The notes: generated from the sequence alone by a model not told the origin. A DNA stretch of 23,919 bases from JASFEQ01 sp050124735 (GCA_050124735.1 JASFEQ010000018.1:1-23919); one strand, 5' to 3'; shown: positions 15,456 through 23,507, counted from the first letter of the stretch. Numbers and translations are program-made.

Positions 15456-18400
15456 TTACACCTCGCTATCCTCAAACAGCTGGACCTCGAGCCCAAGGCT
15501 TTGTAGCTCTTTTATGAGAACCTTGAAGGACTCGGGTAGTCCGGCTTCAAGGACATTATTCCCTTTGACGATCCTCTCGTACATGCGGGTCCGGCCTGCC
15601 ACGTCATCAGATTTCACTGTCAGGAATTCTTGAAGGGAATAAGCTGCCCCGTATGCCTCCATGGCCCATACCTCCATCTCTCCCAAACGCTGACCGCCAA
15701 ACTGTGCCTTCCCACCTAAGGGCTGCTGCGTCACTAGAGAATAGGGCCCTATTGAGCGCGCATGGAGTTTGTCATCCACCAGATGGTGCAGTTTCATCAT
15801 GTACATGATTCCAACGGTTACTTGCTGATCAAAAGGGTCACCGGTCCTGCCGTCATAAAGAGTTGTCTGGCCGGTTGTGGGCAGTCCTGCTTTTTCAAGA
15901 CATTTTTTGATTTCATCTTCCACGGCCCCGTCAAAAACGGGCGTTGCCATGTGTACCCCTTTTTCCAGAGATTTCGCTTTAGCTGGGAGTTCTTTACCTT
16001 TAACGTTTTTGAAAAACCTGTTATATTCCTCTCTTGAAAAGGCATCTTGGAGCTTTTTCGTCAGTGGCGCTGCATCTTTCATACGGCTTATCAGCTCTCC
16101 CACCTGTCTGCCCAACTCACGGGACGCCCATCCCAGATGCGCTTCCAACACTTGACCCACGTTCATTCGTGAAGGTACGCCCAATGGGTTTAGGATGATA
16201 TCTAGAGGGGTACCATCGGCAAAATAGGGCATATCCTCCATGGGGAGAATTCTGGAGAGTACACCTTTATTTCCGTGACGCCCGGCCATTTTATCTCCAA
16301 CGGCCAGTTTCCGCTTTACCGCCACGTAGACCTTAATCATTTTGATGACGCCCGGGGCCAACTCATCTCCCTGGCTCAATCTCTCAATTCTTTCATCAAA
16401 ATGCTTATTGATTCCCTCCACCTTCTGCACGTATTTCGCCACAATGGTTTCCATCTCCTCTACCCGGTCCATTGATGCCTTAAGATCTGCGCCAGCCCAG
16501 ACCTCCACGGGAATCTGATCTACGTCTTCCGCCTTTATGGCCTTTCTGGTACTGATAATGATCTTGTTCGCACGTTTATCACGCAGATTGGTTTTCAGCT
16601 TTCGCCCGATCAGAATCTCCTTCAGTTTTGCCCTAGCGTTTCTCTCAATAATCTCTATCTCATCCGCCCTGTCCTTTTCAAACCTTGCCTTCTCTTCAGC
16701 TTCAATGGTCAGGCTTCGCAGATCCTTTTCAACCCCTCGCCTGGAGAAGACCTTCGCATCGATCACCGTGCCCTCTACACCAGGAGGAACGCGTAAGGAG
16801 CTGTCTTTAACATCACCCGCTTTATCGCCAAATATGGCCCTCAAAAGTTTCTCTTCAGGGGAGAGCTGGGTTTCACCTTTGGGCGTTATTTTCCCCGCCA
16901 AAATATCGCCAGGATGAACTTCAGCGCCAACCAAGATAATTCCGGCTTCATCCAGGTTCTTTAAGGCCTCTTCTCCCACGTTGGGGATGTCCCTTGTGAT
17001 CTCCTCCTTGCCCAGCTTTGTATCACGAGATACACACTCAAACTCCTCTATATGAATAGAGGTATAAACATCCTCCGTTACCACCCTTTCACTGATAATT
17101 ATAGAGTCCTCAAAGTTATACCCGCCCCAGGACATGAAAGCGACCATGACATTTTGCCCGAGGGCCAGTTCCCCCAGCTCCGTTGCAGGGCCGTCTGCGA
17201 TGATCTGTCCTTTCTTGACCACATCTCCCCGTTTTACGATGGGCTTTTGATTGTAACAGGTATTCTGATTGGATTTCTTATACTTAACCAGTTTATAGAT
17301 CTGCACCTCATCTTCTTGATCCCCATCTCCACCCGATCTTATAACAATACGCGCAGCATCCACGTCTTCCACAACGCCATTCCTTTTTGCTACCACAGAT
17401 ACCCCTGCATCCCTGGCCACCACACTCTCAAGGCCAGTACCGATCAGGGGTGCCTTTGCCTTCAATAGGGGTACGGCCTGACGTTGCATGTTTGACCCCA
17501 TTAATGCCCTGTTCGCGTCATCATGCTCCAGAAAGGGTATGAGAGAGGCGGAGACACTGACGAGTTGATCCGGAGAGACGTCCATATACTTCACATCAGC
17601 CACAGGGGTCTTACTCGCTTCTCCTTCTATGCGCACTGCCGCCTCGTCCCTTATGAAATTTCCTTTCTTGTCCAGTGGCGCATTGGCCTGAGCGATGGGA
17701 TAGTCTTTTTCATCAAGGGCTGACAGGTAAGCTATCTTCTTTGAAACCTTTCCACTTGCCGCATACCTGTAAGGTGTTTCGATAAACCCGAATTCATTGA
17801 CTCTGGCATAGGTGCTCAGAGAGACGATGAGACCGATATTCGGCCCTTCAGGGGTTTCAATGGGACAGATTCTGCCATAATGGGTGGGATGTACATCGCG
17901 AACCTCAAACCCTGCCCTCTCCCTGGTTAACCCGCCAGGTCCAAGGGCACTCAACCTTCGTTTATGGGTTACTTCTGACAGGGGATTGGTCTGATCCATG
18001 AATTGAGAAAGCTGACTTGTACCAAAGAACTCCTTGACCACGGCTGAGACAGGTTTAGAATTGATCAAATCATGGGGCATGAGTGTTTCAACTTCTTGGA
18101 GGCTCATTCTTTCTTTAATGGCCCTCTCCATCCTTACAAGTCCTATCCGGTACTGATTTTCCAGCAACTCACCCACTGCCCGTACCCTTCGGTTCCCAAG
18201 ATTATCTATGTCATCCACCATGGCCTCAGCGTTCTTGAGACGTATCAGCTCTTTGAGGGTGGCAATAATATCCTCCTTTCGAAGGGTCCGATGATCCAGG
18301 GGCACATCTAAATCCAGTCTGTAGTTCAGTTTCAGCCTACCCACAGGAGAGAGATCATACGTGGAAAGATTAAAGAAGAGCCCTTGAAAGAAGTTCTTTG

Positions 18401-19565
18401 CTACTTCCTGTGTTGGAGGGCTACTCGGACGCATCTTCCTGTAGATTTCAAGGACAGACTCATCACAAGTCTCAATCTTGTCCAGCAGCATGGTATTCCT
18501 GATCGTGGGGCTAACACCGGGGGCATCTAAAACGAGGCATTCCATATCCTTTATCCCCTTTTCCTGGATCATCTTGAGCATCTCAGGGGTAAGGGCCGTA
18601 TTCCCATTAACCAAGACCTCACCCGTACCGGGATCAACCAAATCCTCAGCGATGACCCTTGCTTCCAAGTCCTCCAATTGAATGGGGATTTGTTTTATGC
18701 GAGCCGATGTGATTTCCTTGTGAAGCCGCTTTGTGTATTTTTCACCCGCCTTGGCCAAGACCTTCCGCGATTTAGGATAGGTAATGTCTTTGGATATCCT
18801 CGTTTGATATAGATTTTCTATCTTCGCAGGGCGAAAGCATCCCTTCTTACTGATAACAATTTTTTCAGTCTCAAAGAATTGGGACAGGATTTCTTTGGAG
18901 GAGTAGCCGAGGGCCTTTAGGAATGTGGTAGAAGGGAATTTGCGTCTCCTATCAATACGAACAAACAAGGTGTCCTTCGGGTCAAACTCAAAATCGAGCC
19001 ATGAACCCCTAAGGGGTATGATGCGTGCTGAATAGAGCAGCTTACCGCTTGAGTGTGTCTTCCCCCGATCATGATCAAAAAAGACCCCTGGAGACCTATG
19101 GAGCTGGCTGACTATGACCCTTTCGGTGCCATTAATAATAAAGGTCCCTCTTTCTGTCATCATGGGAATGGTCCCAAAATAGATTTCCTGCTCCTTTATG
19201 TCCCTGATGCTTTTTGTCCCATCATCCCCATCTGTATCAAAGACGAGCAGGCGTACCGTCAACTTTAGGGGAGCCTCATAGGTCATACCTTTATTGAGAC
19301 ACTCTTCTTCGCTGTACTTGATGTCTTCGAAGGTGTATTTGACGAATTCCAAAGAAGAGGTGCCGCTGAAATCGCGGATGGGAAAAACACTCCTGTATGC
19401 CCCTTGCAACCCAACCGCTTTACGCTCCTCAGAGAGGACATCTTTCTGAAGAAATCGCTCATAGGAATTTTTCTGCATTTCGATCAGATTCGGTATATCA
19501 ATGATCTTATCGATTTTCCCGAAGTTTCTTCTGACGCGGCGGTCAACATCGTCTTTTGCTTTCAT
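15456..19565 (-). CDS. rpoB: DNA-directed RNA polymerase subunit beta
   Basis: Beta forms one jaw of the polymerase and the rifampicin pocket. The 1369-residue product (E. coli 1342) starts MKAKDDVDRRVRRNFGKID. It contains the rifampicin region SQLSQFMDQTNPLSE with Asp524, His534 and Ser539, the counterparts of E. coli D516, H526 and S531, all of the sensitive type. GPGGLTRERAGFEVRDVHPT follows, then GHKMAGRHGNKG-like sequence near residue 1100 and a C-terminal clamp region ending LEVQLFEDSEV. The ATG at 19565 has AAGGAG 5 bases upstream; an open TTG eight codons earlier has no such site. It follows rplL after a repeat-bearing gap of 152 bases from this start. Confidence 0.97.
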   Translation of the reverse strand: MKAKDDVDRRVRRNFGKIDKIIDIPNLIEMQKNSYERFLQKDVLSEERKAVGLQGAYRSVFPIRDFSGTSSLEFVKYTFEDIKYSEEECLNKGMTYEAPLKLTVRLLVFDTDGDDGTKSIRDIKEQEIYFGTIPMMTERGTFIINGTERVIVSQLHRSPGVFFDHDRGKTHSSGKLLYSARIIPLRGSWLDFEFDPKDTLFVRIDRRRKFPSTTFLKALGYSSKEILSQFFETEKIVISKKGCFRPAKIENLYQTRISKDITYPKSRKVLAKAGEKYTKRLHKEITSARIKQIPIQLEDLEARVIAEDLVDPGTGEVLVNGNTALTPEMLKMIQEKGIKDMECLVLDAPGVSPTIRNTMLLDKIETCDESVLEIYRKMRPSSPPTQEVAKNFFQGLFFNLSTYDLSPVGRLKLNYRLDLDVPLDHRTLRKEDIIATLKELIRLKNAEAMVDDIDNLGNRRVRAVGELLENQYRIGLVRMERAIKERMSLQEVETLMPHDLINSKPVSAVVKEFFGTSQLSQFMDQTNPLSEVTHKRRLSALGPGGLTRERAGFEVRDVHPTHYGRICPIETPEGPNIGLIVSLSTYARVNEFGFIETPYRYAASGKVSKKIAYLSALDEKDYPIAQANAPLDKKGNFIRDEAAVRIEGEASKTPVADVKYMDVSPDQLVSVSASLIPFLEHDDANRALMGSNMQRQAVPLLKAKAPLIGTGLESVVARDAGVSVVAKRNGVVEDVDAARIVIRSGGDGDQEDEVQIYKLVKYKKSNQNTCYNQKPIVKRGDVVKKGQIIADGPATELGELALGQNVMVAFMSWGGYNFEDSIIISERVVTEDVYTSIHIEEFECVSRDTKLGKEEITRDIPNVGEEALKNLDEAGIILVGAEVHPGDILAGKITPKGETQLSPEEKLLRAIFGDKAGDVKDSSLRVPPGVEGTVIDAKVFSRRGVEKDLRSLTIEAEEKARFEKDRADEIEIIERNARAKLKEILIGRKLKTNLRDKRANKIIISTRKAIKAEDVDQIPVEVWAGADLKASMDRVEEMETIVAKYVQKVEGINKHFDERIERLSQGDELAPGVIKMIKVYVAVKRKLAVGDKMAGRHGNKGVLSRILPMEDMPYFADGTPLDIILNPLGVPSRMNVGQVLEAHLGWASRELGRQVGELISRMKDAAPLTKKLQDAFSREEYNRFFKNVKGKELPAKAKSLEKGVHMATPVFDGAVEDEIKKCLEKAGLPTTGQTTLYDGRTGDPFDQQVTVGIMYMMKLHHLVDDKLHARSIGPYSLVTQQPLGGKAQFGGQRLGEMEVWAMEAYGAAYSLQEFLTVKSDDVAGRTRMYERIVKGNNVLEAGLPESFKVLIKELQSLGLEVQLFEDSEV

Positions 19566-19612
19566 CTGATCTCCTTGTCTAAATTTCAAAATTGGGAAAC
19601 ATTCCCTTTAAA

Positions 19613-19697
19613 TTGGAGTACTGAAGCAATGCATTACTGGAGTGATGTATCCATGGGAATAAGGATTATATGGATACCCCCGTAATCCGTACTCCAA
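19613..19697. repeat. Nested inverted-repeat element between rplL and rpoB
   Basis: A perfect 9-base outer pair, TTGGAGTAC (19613-19621) / GTACTCCAA (19689-19697), encloses a perfect 8-base inner pair, GTATCCAT (19647-19654) / ATGGATAC (19670-19677). Shared text (GTGTTGGAGTA, CATCACTCCAGT on the minus strand) links it to the element at 6988-7070. In E. coli the rplL-rpoB gap holds an attenuator and RNase III site; the fold here could act similarly, but the family resemblance favours a dispersed repeat. No U run follows. Confidence 0.65.
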
Positions 19698-19717
19698 CAC
19701 TCCAAAATCTCTCTTAA

Positions 19718-20101
19718 TTATTTGATCTCAGCGGTCGCACCTGCCTCTTCCAGTTGTCCTTTGAGATTCTCTGCCTCGTCCTTTGAGACACCCTCTTTGA
19801 CTGCGCCCGGGATACCATCCACCACTGCCTTGGCTTCCTTGAGACCAAGGCCCGTTATGGCGCGAACAACTTTGATAACTTGAATTTTCTTGTCCCCAAC
19901 GGCAGAGAGAATAACATCGAACTCCGTCTTCTCAGGGGCCGCTTCCTCGGTCTGTTGAGCTGGGCCAGGGGCCACAGCAATTGGAGCTGCCGCAGTAACA
20001 CCAAACTTCTCTTCAAGCTCTTTCACAAAGTCTGAGAGCTCAAGCACTGTCATGTTAGATATATATTCAATTACGTCCTCTTTACTTATATTGGCTGCCA
20101 T
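19718..20101 (-). CDS. rplL: 50S ribosomal protein L7/L12
   Basis: L7/L12 is the multi-copy stalk protein that recruits GTPase factors. The 127-residue product has an N-terminal dimerisation domain (about 1-38), a hinge rich in Ala, Pro and Gln (about 39-60), and the globular C-terminal domain with KTEFDVILSAVGDKKIQVIK and GLGLKEAKAVVDGIP. It ends EEAGATAEIK. The ATG at 20101 is preceded by AAGGAGG 12 bases upstream. It follows rplJ by 42 bases, the standard pairing under the L10 leader. Confidence 0.98.
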   Translation of the reverse strand: MAANISKEDVIEYISNMTVLELSDFVKELEEKFGVTAAAPIAVAPGPAQQTEEAAPEKTEFDVILSAVGDKKIQVIKVVRAITGLGLKEAKAVVDGIPGAVKEGVSKDEAENLKGQLEEAGATAEIK

Positions 20102-20143
20102 GTCTCTTTAAAACCTCCTTAGAATCTAATTTCCTTTGATGGA

Positions 20144-20680
20144 TTATTGCTCTTTGGCCTTTCCATTTTCTTTTGTAGTTTCAATCGCCTTTAGTACATT
20201 GAGAAAATTGACGAGGAGGCCATTCAAAACCCTCACAAGGGAGGTGGGAACCTCCTGCATGGCCGACAAGACCTGGGAGAGAAGCTCATCACGGCCTGGT
20301 AATCCTGCCAGTCTCTTGATGCCCTCCAAATCCATGGTTTTGCCAGACATCTGCCCTACTTTTATGTCCAGCTTCTTATTATCCTTGCTAAAATCCACAA
20401 GGATTTTGGCTGGGGCTACGATATCATCGTAGGTAATGGCAAGGGCACACGGTCCTTCAAAGTGCTCTTTCAGGGATTCGGTCTCCGTATCCTGGCAGGC
20501 CAGCTTCATAAGCCGATTTTTGACCACCTGGAATTCGTTCCCAATATCCTTTAGTTCCTTCCTGAGCTTATTGATGGCCTCCACACGGAGACCCTGATAG
20601 TCCACAAGAAAGGTCGCCTTTGCCCTATTGAGCCGATCCTTCATCTCGCCTACAAAAATTTCTTTTTCTTTTCTTTCCAA
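20144..20680 (-). CDS. rplJ: 50S ribosomal protein L10
   Basis: L10 anchors L7/L12 dimers to 23S rRNA and, with them, represses its own mRNA. The 178-residue product has the N-terminal rRNA-binding domain with ATFLVDYQGLRVEAINKLRK and FQVVKNRLMKLA, and a C-terminal helix (about 135-170) for stalk dimers. The start is TTG at 20680-20678; GAGGGGG stands 10 bases upstream and no in-frame ATG fits. The binding site can pair with leader sequence upstream (see the leader entry), so initiation is probably controlled. Confidence 0.95.
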   Translation of the reverse strand: MERKEKEIFVGEMKDRLNRAKATFLVDYQGLRVEAINKLRKELKDIGNEFQVVKNRLMKLACQDTETESLKEHFEGPCALAITYDDIVAPAKILVDFSKDNKKLDIKVGQMSGKTMDLEGIKRLAGLPGRDELLSQVLSAMQEVPTSLVRVLNGLLVNFLNVLKAIETTKENGKAKEQ

Positions 20681-20688
20681 AAACCAAT

Positions 20689-20775
20689 CACCCCCTCTCT
20701 GACAAATAAAGTATCAGGCGCCAAAGTCAGGGGTGCCTCCTCACAGAAGAACCATCACGGATAGTCTCGGCAGGC
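20689..20775 (-). promoter_or_regulatory. L10-type mRNA leader of rplJL, able to hide the ribosome binding site
   Basis: The 320 bases 20681-21000 hold no gene. The part next to rplJ resembles the known L10 leader class. GCCTGCC (20775-20769), continuing into a kink-turn-like GCCGAGAC (20771-20764), can pair with GGAGGC (20740-20735). Beyond it, CACCCC plus TGAC (20735-20726) can pair with GTCA (20703-20700) and GGGGTG (20694-20689), which takes in the rplJ binding site GAGGGGG. L10-L12 complexes repress translation through such leaders in other bacteria. In the distal part, 20800-21000, I see no clear promoter or terminator. Confidence 0.72.
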
Positions 20776-21000
20776 CCGAAAAATCGTTTAAGCCATAGAC
20801 GACTTTGATCCTTTCCCAGGGCTCTCAGTCGTTAAGGCGCCCACTGTCTTTGACTTTGATTAGAGCTGTTTTTCAGAGGTTCTTTCTTTTTCCGCCTACT
20901 TAGCTCCTTTAACCATAGATAGAAATCTAGAACTGTCGCCCATAAGTGCATCTGGCATAATCAGACAGGTCCTGGATGCCTAAGGATAAAAATCCACTTG

Positions 21001-21705
21001 CTAGCTGAGTAATTCTTTCACATATGCTGGGTCCACCTTAATACCAGGACCCATGGTCGTAGAAATGGCTATGCTTCTTAGATAGGTACCTTTACTCGCA
21101 GGAGGTTTTAATCTAAGGATTGTTTCCATGAAAGCAGTAATATTTCCCAAAAGCTTATCCGAACCAAATGAAACCTTACCCATAGGTGCATGAACGATCC
21201 CCGCCTTTTCAACCCTAAAATCGATTTTCCCCATCTTGACTTCTTTCACGGCCTTGGCCACATCGAAAGTCACTGTTCCGAGCTTTGCATTGGGCATCAT
21301 ACCCCTTGGTCCCAAAATTCGTCCCAATTTACTCACAGAACTCATCATGTCCGGCGTGGCGATGGCCTTGTCAAATTCGAGCCAGCCTTTCTGTATTTTC
21401 TCCACATACTCATCGGACCCAGCATAATCTGCCCCCGCTTCGACGGCCTCCTTCTCTTTTTCACCTTTGGCAAAGACCAGAACGCGTACCTCTTTCCCCA
21501 CCCCATTGGGCAAAACAACGCTACCTCTTACCATTTGATCAGCATGTCTTGGGTCAACGCCCAGCCGGACGGCGATGTCAATCGTCTCGTCGATCTTTGA
21601 ATACTTGCCATCGAGGGTAAGTTGGACGGCTTCCTGAAAAGTATATTTCTTCAGCCTATCCACCTTCTCCGCGCTCTGTCTGTATTTCTTTCCCCTTCTA
21701 CTCAT
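21001..21705 (-). CDS. rplA: 50S ribosomal protein L1
   Basis: L1 forms the mobile stalk that moves deacylated tRNA out of the E site and is a translational repressor of its operon in several bacteria. The 234-residue product starts MSRRGKKYRQSAEKVDRLKKY and has VRLGVDPRHADQMVRGSVVLP, GRILGPRGMMPNAKLGT and the C-terminal AISTTMGPGIKVDP, all L1 signatures. The frame is open 29 codons further upstream, but that extension is not L1-like and includes palindromes. The ATG at 21705 has AAAGGA 9 bases before it. Length matches the family. Confidence 0.97.
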   Translation of the reverse strand: MSRRGKKYRQSAEKVDRLKKYTFQEAVQLTLDGKYSKIDETIDIAVRLGVDPRHADQMVRGSVVLPNGVGKEVRVLVFAKGEKEKEAVEAGADYAGSDEYVEKIQKGWLEFDKAIATPDMMSSVSKLGRILGPRGMMPNAKLGTVTFDVAKAVKEVKMGKIDFRVEKAGIVHAPMGKVSFGSDKLLGNITAFMETILRLKPPASKGTYLRSIAISTTMGPGIKVDPAYVKELLS

Positions 21706-21722
21706 AATCAGCAATCCTTTGG

Positions 21723-21787
21723 CAACGCTAAAGCGTTGGCATCTAATCTTGTTTATTCGGAGGCAATGCCGGAGAATCGACTCTCCG
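21723..21787 (-). other. Two hairpins in the rplK-rplA gap
   Basis: The 147-base gap holds CGGAGA/TCTCCG with a 6-base loop (21770-21787) and CAACGCT/AGCGTTG with a 2-base loop (21723-21738). Both are perfect. The second ends 3 bases before the AAAGGA binding site of rplA, so its folding could affect L1 synthesis. L1 is a known mRNA-binding repressor, but I do not see enough of the accepted L1-site consensus to claim binding. Confidence 0.45.
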
Positions 21788-21852
21788 ATCATAACTTACT
21801 GCCTTAAAAGACTGTTCCAACAATTTTGAAAACAACCAATCCTTTTTGGGTC

Positions 21853-22278
21853 CTATGGAGTTACCGTAATCCCCATGCTTCTGGCCGTACCTTCAATGAT
21901 TTTTACCGCACCCTCCAGGTCATAGGCATTCAAGTCCTCGAATTTGATCTTTGCGATCTCTTCCACCTGTTTTCTTGTCACTTCGCCAACTTTTTCTCGG
22001 TTCGGCTCACCAGAACCTTTGGCTATTTTTGCCGCCTGCTTCAAAAGGACAGAGGCAGGCGGTGTTTTGGTGATGAATGAGAACGATCTGTCAGCATAGA
22101 TTGTTATAACGACAGGTATGATCGTCCCCATCTGATCCTGGGTCCTGGCGTTGAACGCCTTGCAAAACTCTGCGATATTTACCCCATGCTGCCCCAGAGC
22201 AGGACCTATCGGGGGTGACGGATTTGCTTGGCCTCCATTGACTTGGAGCTTGATAGTGCCAATAACCTTTTTTGCCAT
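21853..22278 (-). CDS. rplK: 50S ribosomal protein L11
   Basis: L11 is at the base of the factor-binding stalk and is needed for stringent-response activation by RelA; thiostrepton binds between it and 23S rRNA. The 141-residue product has the proline-rich N-terminal QANPSPPIGPALGQHGVNI and the rRNA-binding C-terminal domain with TPPASVLLKQAAKIAKGSG and GTARSMGITV. Length is typical. The ATG has AGAGG 6 bases upstream. It begins only 12 bases after the nusG stop, so the L1-binding leader that precedes rplK in E. coli has no room here. Confidence 0.98.
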   Translation of the reverse strand: MAKKVIGTIKLQVNGGQANPSPPIGPALGQHGVNIAEFCKAFNARTQDQMGTIIPVVITIYADRSFSFITKTPPASVLLKQAAKIAKGSGEPNREKVGEVTRKQVEEIAKIKFEDLNAYDLEGAVKIIEGTARSMGITVTP

Positions 22279-22290
22279 TACGAACCTCTT

Positions 22291-22821
22291 CTAAATCTTG
22301 TGAACCTGTATAAAATCCAATTCAACCGGTGTTGCGCGCCCGAAAATGCTGATCAAAACCCTCAATTTCTCCTTGTCTGGCTTTACCTCTTCCACGACAC
22401 CTTGAAAATTATTAAAAGGGCCATCAATAACCCTGACCTCATCGCCTTCCTCAAATTGATATTTTGGTTTTGGTTTGCTAATCCCTTCCTCCATCTGTCG
22501 AATGATTCTCTCAGCCTCCTCATCAGGGATCGGTGCTGGCCTGGTGGCCCCTCCCACAAATCCTGTCACCTTGGCCGTATTTCTTACTATGTGCCAAGTA
22601 TCGTCATTCAACTCCATTTGAACCATGATGTATCCGGGATAGAACTTTCTGGAGGAGGTCTTTTTCTGGCCCCGCTTGAGCTCAATCACTTGCTCTACGG
22701 GTACAAGGATCCTGCCGAAATAGGCTTCCTGCCCCAGAGTTTTGATCCTTTCTTCAAGGTTTGTCTTCACCTTGTGCTCAAATCCCGAGTAGGTATGGAC
22801 TATGTACCAGTTCAATGCCAA
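22291..22821 (-). CDS. nusG: Transcription termination/antitermination factor NusG
   Basis: NusG binds the polymerase clamp through its N-terminal domain, and Rho or S10 through its C-terminal KOW domain. The product, 176 residues from TTG at 22821, has NWYIVHTYSGFEHKV, the RKFYPGYIMVQMELND core, and KOW sequence FEEGDEVRVIDGPFNNF then SIFGRATPVELDF. There is no ATG near the conserved start. I chose the TTG at 22821-22819 (giving ALNWYIVH) because AAGGGG stands 5 bases upstream. A TTG five codons earlier (22836) has its AGGA directly adjacent, which is too close. It follows secE by about 41 bases. Confidence 0.94.
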   Translation of the reverse strand: MALNWYIVHTYSGFEHKVKTNLEERIKTLGQEAYFGRILVPVEQVIELKRGQKKTSSRKFYPGYIMVQMELNDDTWHIVRNTAKVTGFVGGATRPAPIPDEEAERIIRQMEEGISKPKPKYQFEEGDEVRVIDGPFNNFQGVVEEVKPDKEKLRVLISIFGRATPVELDFIQVHKI

Positions 22822-22862
22822 ATCTTTCCCCTTCAATCCTAATTTAGACCGAATGTCGTTAC

Positions 22863-23243
22863 CTATCCCACAATGTTTTTTATAATCTTGATCAGCCCAA
22901 AATCAATGATTCCAAGAAAAAATGAGACCACGATGACAAGAAATATCACCATGGCTGTTGATGCGAGCAATTCCTTACGCGTGGGCCATTTCACCTTTTT
23001 GAGTTCCCCTTTGGATTCCCGCAAAAACTGGTTAGCCACACTGAAGAATCTGAGGACGGAACGCCTCTCTTTCACCCTCTTTTCAGGTTCCCTTTTTTGA
23101 ATGGCTTGATAGGGCTTTGTCTTGGCTTCCTGTGCTACTGGAATTGATTCGGCATCCGATTTCGAGACTGTACTGGGTTTCGACGGGGCTTGAGTCTTCC
23201 TTCGAGTTCCTCTTTTCTTCCTCTTCTTAGTACGCTTTTTCAT
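22863..23243 (-). CDS. secE: Preprotein translocase subunit SecE with long basic N-terminus
   Basis: SecE clamps the two halves of SecY in the inner-membrane export channel. The 126-residue product ends in the core family domain: an amphipathic helix with ESKGELKKVKWPTRKEL (about 76-92) and one membrane segment (about 93-114, rich in Val, Ile, Leu and Phe). The first 60 residues are very rich in Lys and Arg and have no membrane span, unlike E. coli SecE with three spans or the compact forms of 60-65 residues. The ATG at 23243 has GGGA 3 bases upstream; a TTG three codons earlier (23252) is the alternative. It precedes nusG, as in most bacteria. Confidence 0.93.
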   Translation of the reverse strand: MKKRTKKRKKRGTRRKTQAPSKPSTVSKSDAESIPVAQEAKTKPYQAIQKREPEKRVKERRSVLRFFSVANQFLRESKGELKKVKWPTRKELLASTAMVIFLVIVVSFFLGIIDFGLIKIIKNIVG

Positions 23244-23291
23244 ATTTCCCAAAATCTATTTGTTTCAAAAGCTTAGGGTGCATTGCCCCGT

Positions 23292-23504
23292 TGTGACCTG
23301 TCACATGGAGCCCCACGGGTAAACCCATGGTCCCTGGTTCATGACCCGTCTTTCCATCCTCCGTAGCAGGCTACTGCGGAGGACGGGCGCCTACGGCTAC
23401 GACGTGGTTATCCGCCTTGGTTGGGGCGACATCACGCCGAAGCATGCTTGCAACTTGCGCATTCATCCACGGGCAAGCCCGTGGTTTTCTGCGAAGGCGG
23501 ATAA
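23292..23504. repeat. Palindrome-dense non-coding block between tRNA-Trp and secE
   Basis: The 264-base gap 23244-23507 has no credible gene but many palindromes: TGTGAC/GTCACA (23292-23305), CCACGGGT/ACCCATGG with one mismatch (23313-23330), and CCTCCGTAG/CTACTGCGGAGG-type hairpin (23358-23382), lengthened by CCCGT/ACGGG (23345-23349, 23383-23387). A perfect 11-base pair, TTATCCGCCTT/AAGGCGGATAA (23408-23418, 23494-23504), encloses GGCG/CGCC, a palindromic AAGCATGCTT, and a perfect 8-base hairpin CCACGGGC/GCCCGTGG (23467-23484). This looks like a composite repeat or a small non-autonomous element. No transposase is present. Confidence 0.6.
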
Positions 23505-23507
23505 AAG

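Noticed and set aside
15356..15496. N-terminal extension of rpoC by 47 codons into the end of rpoB
   Set aside because: The extra residues are unlike any RpoC and overlap rpoB; the TTG at 15355 has a good binding site and the family N-terminus.
21706..21792. 29-codon upstream extension of rplA
   Set aside because: It reads through two perfect hairpins, has no L1 likeness, and the ATG at 21705 gives the normal length.
23467..23484. Hairpin CCACGGGC/GCCCGTGG as a terminator after tRNA-Trp
   Set aside because: On the transcribed minus strand no U run follows; the T-rich side is on the plus strand, where no gene ends nearby.
23292..23504. CRISPR array in the palindrome-rich gap
   Set aside because: The palindromes differ from each other and there is no regular repeat-spacer spacing.
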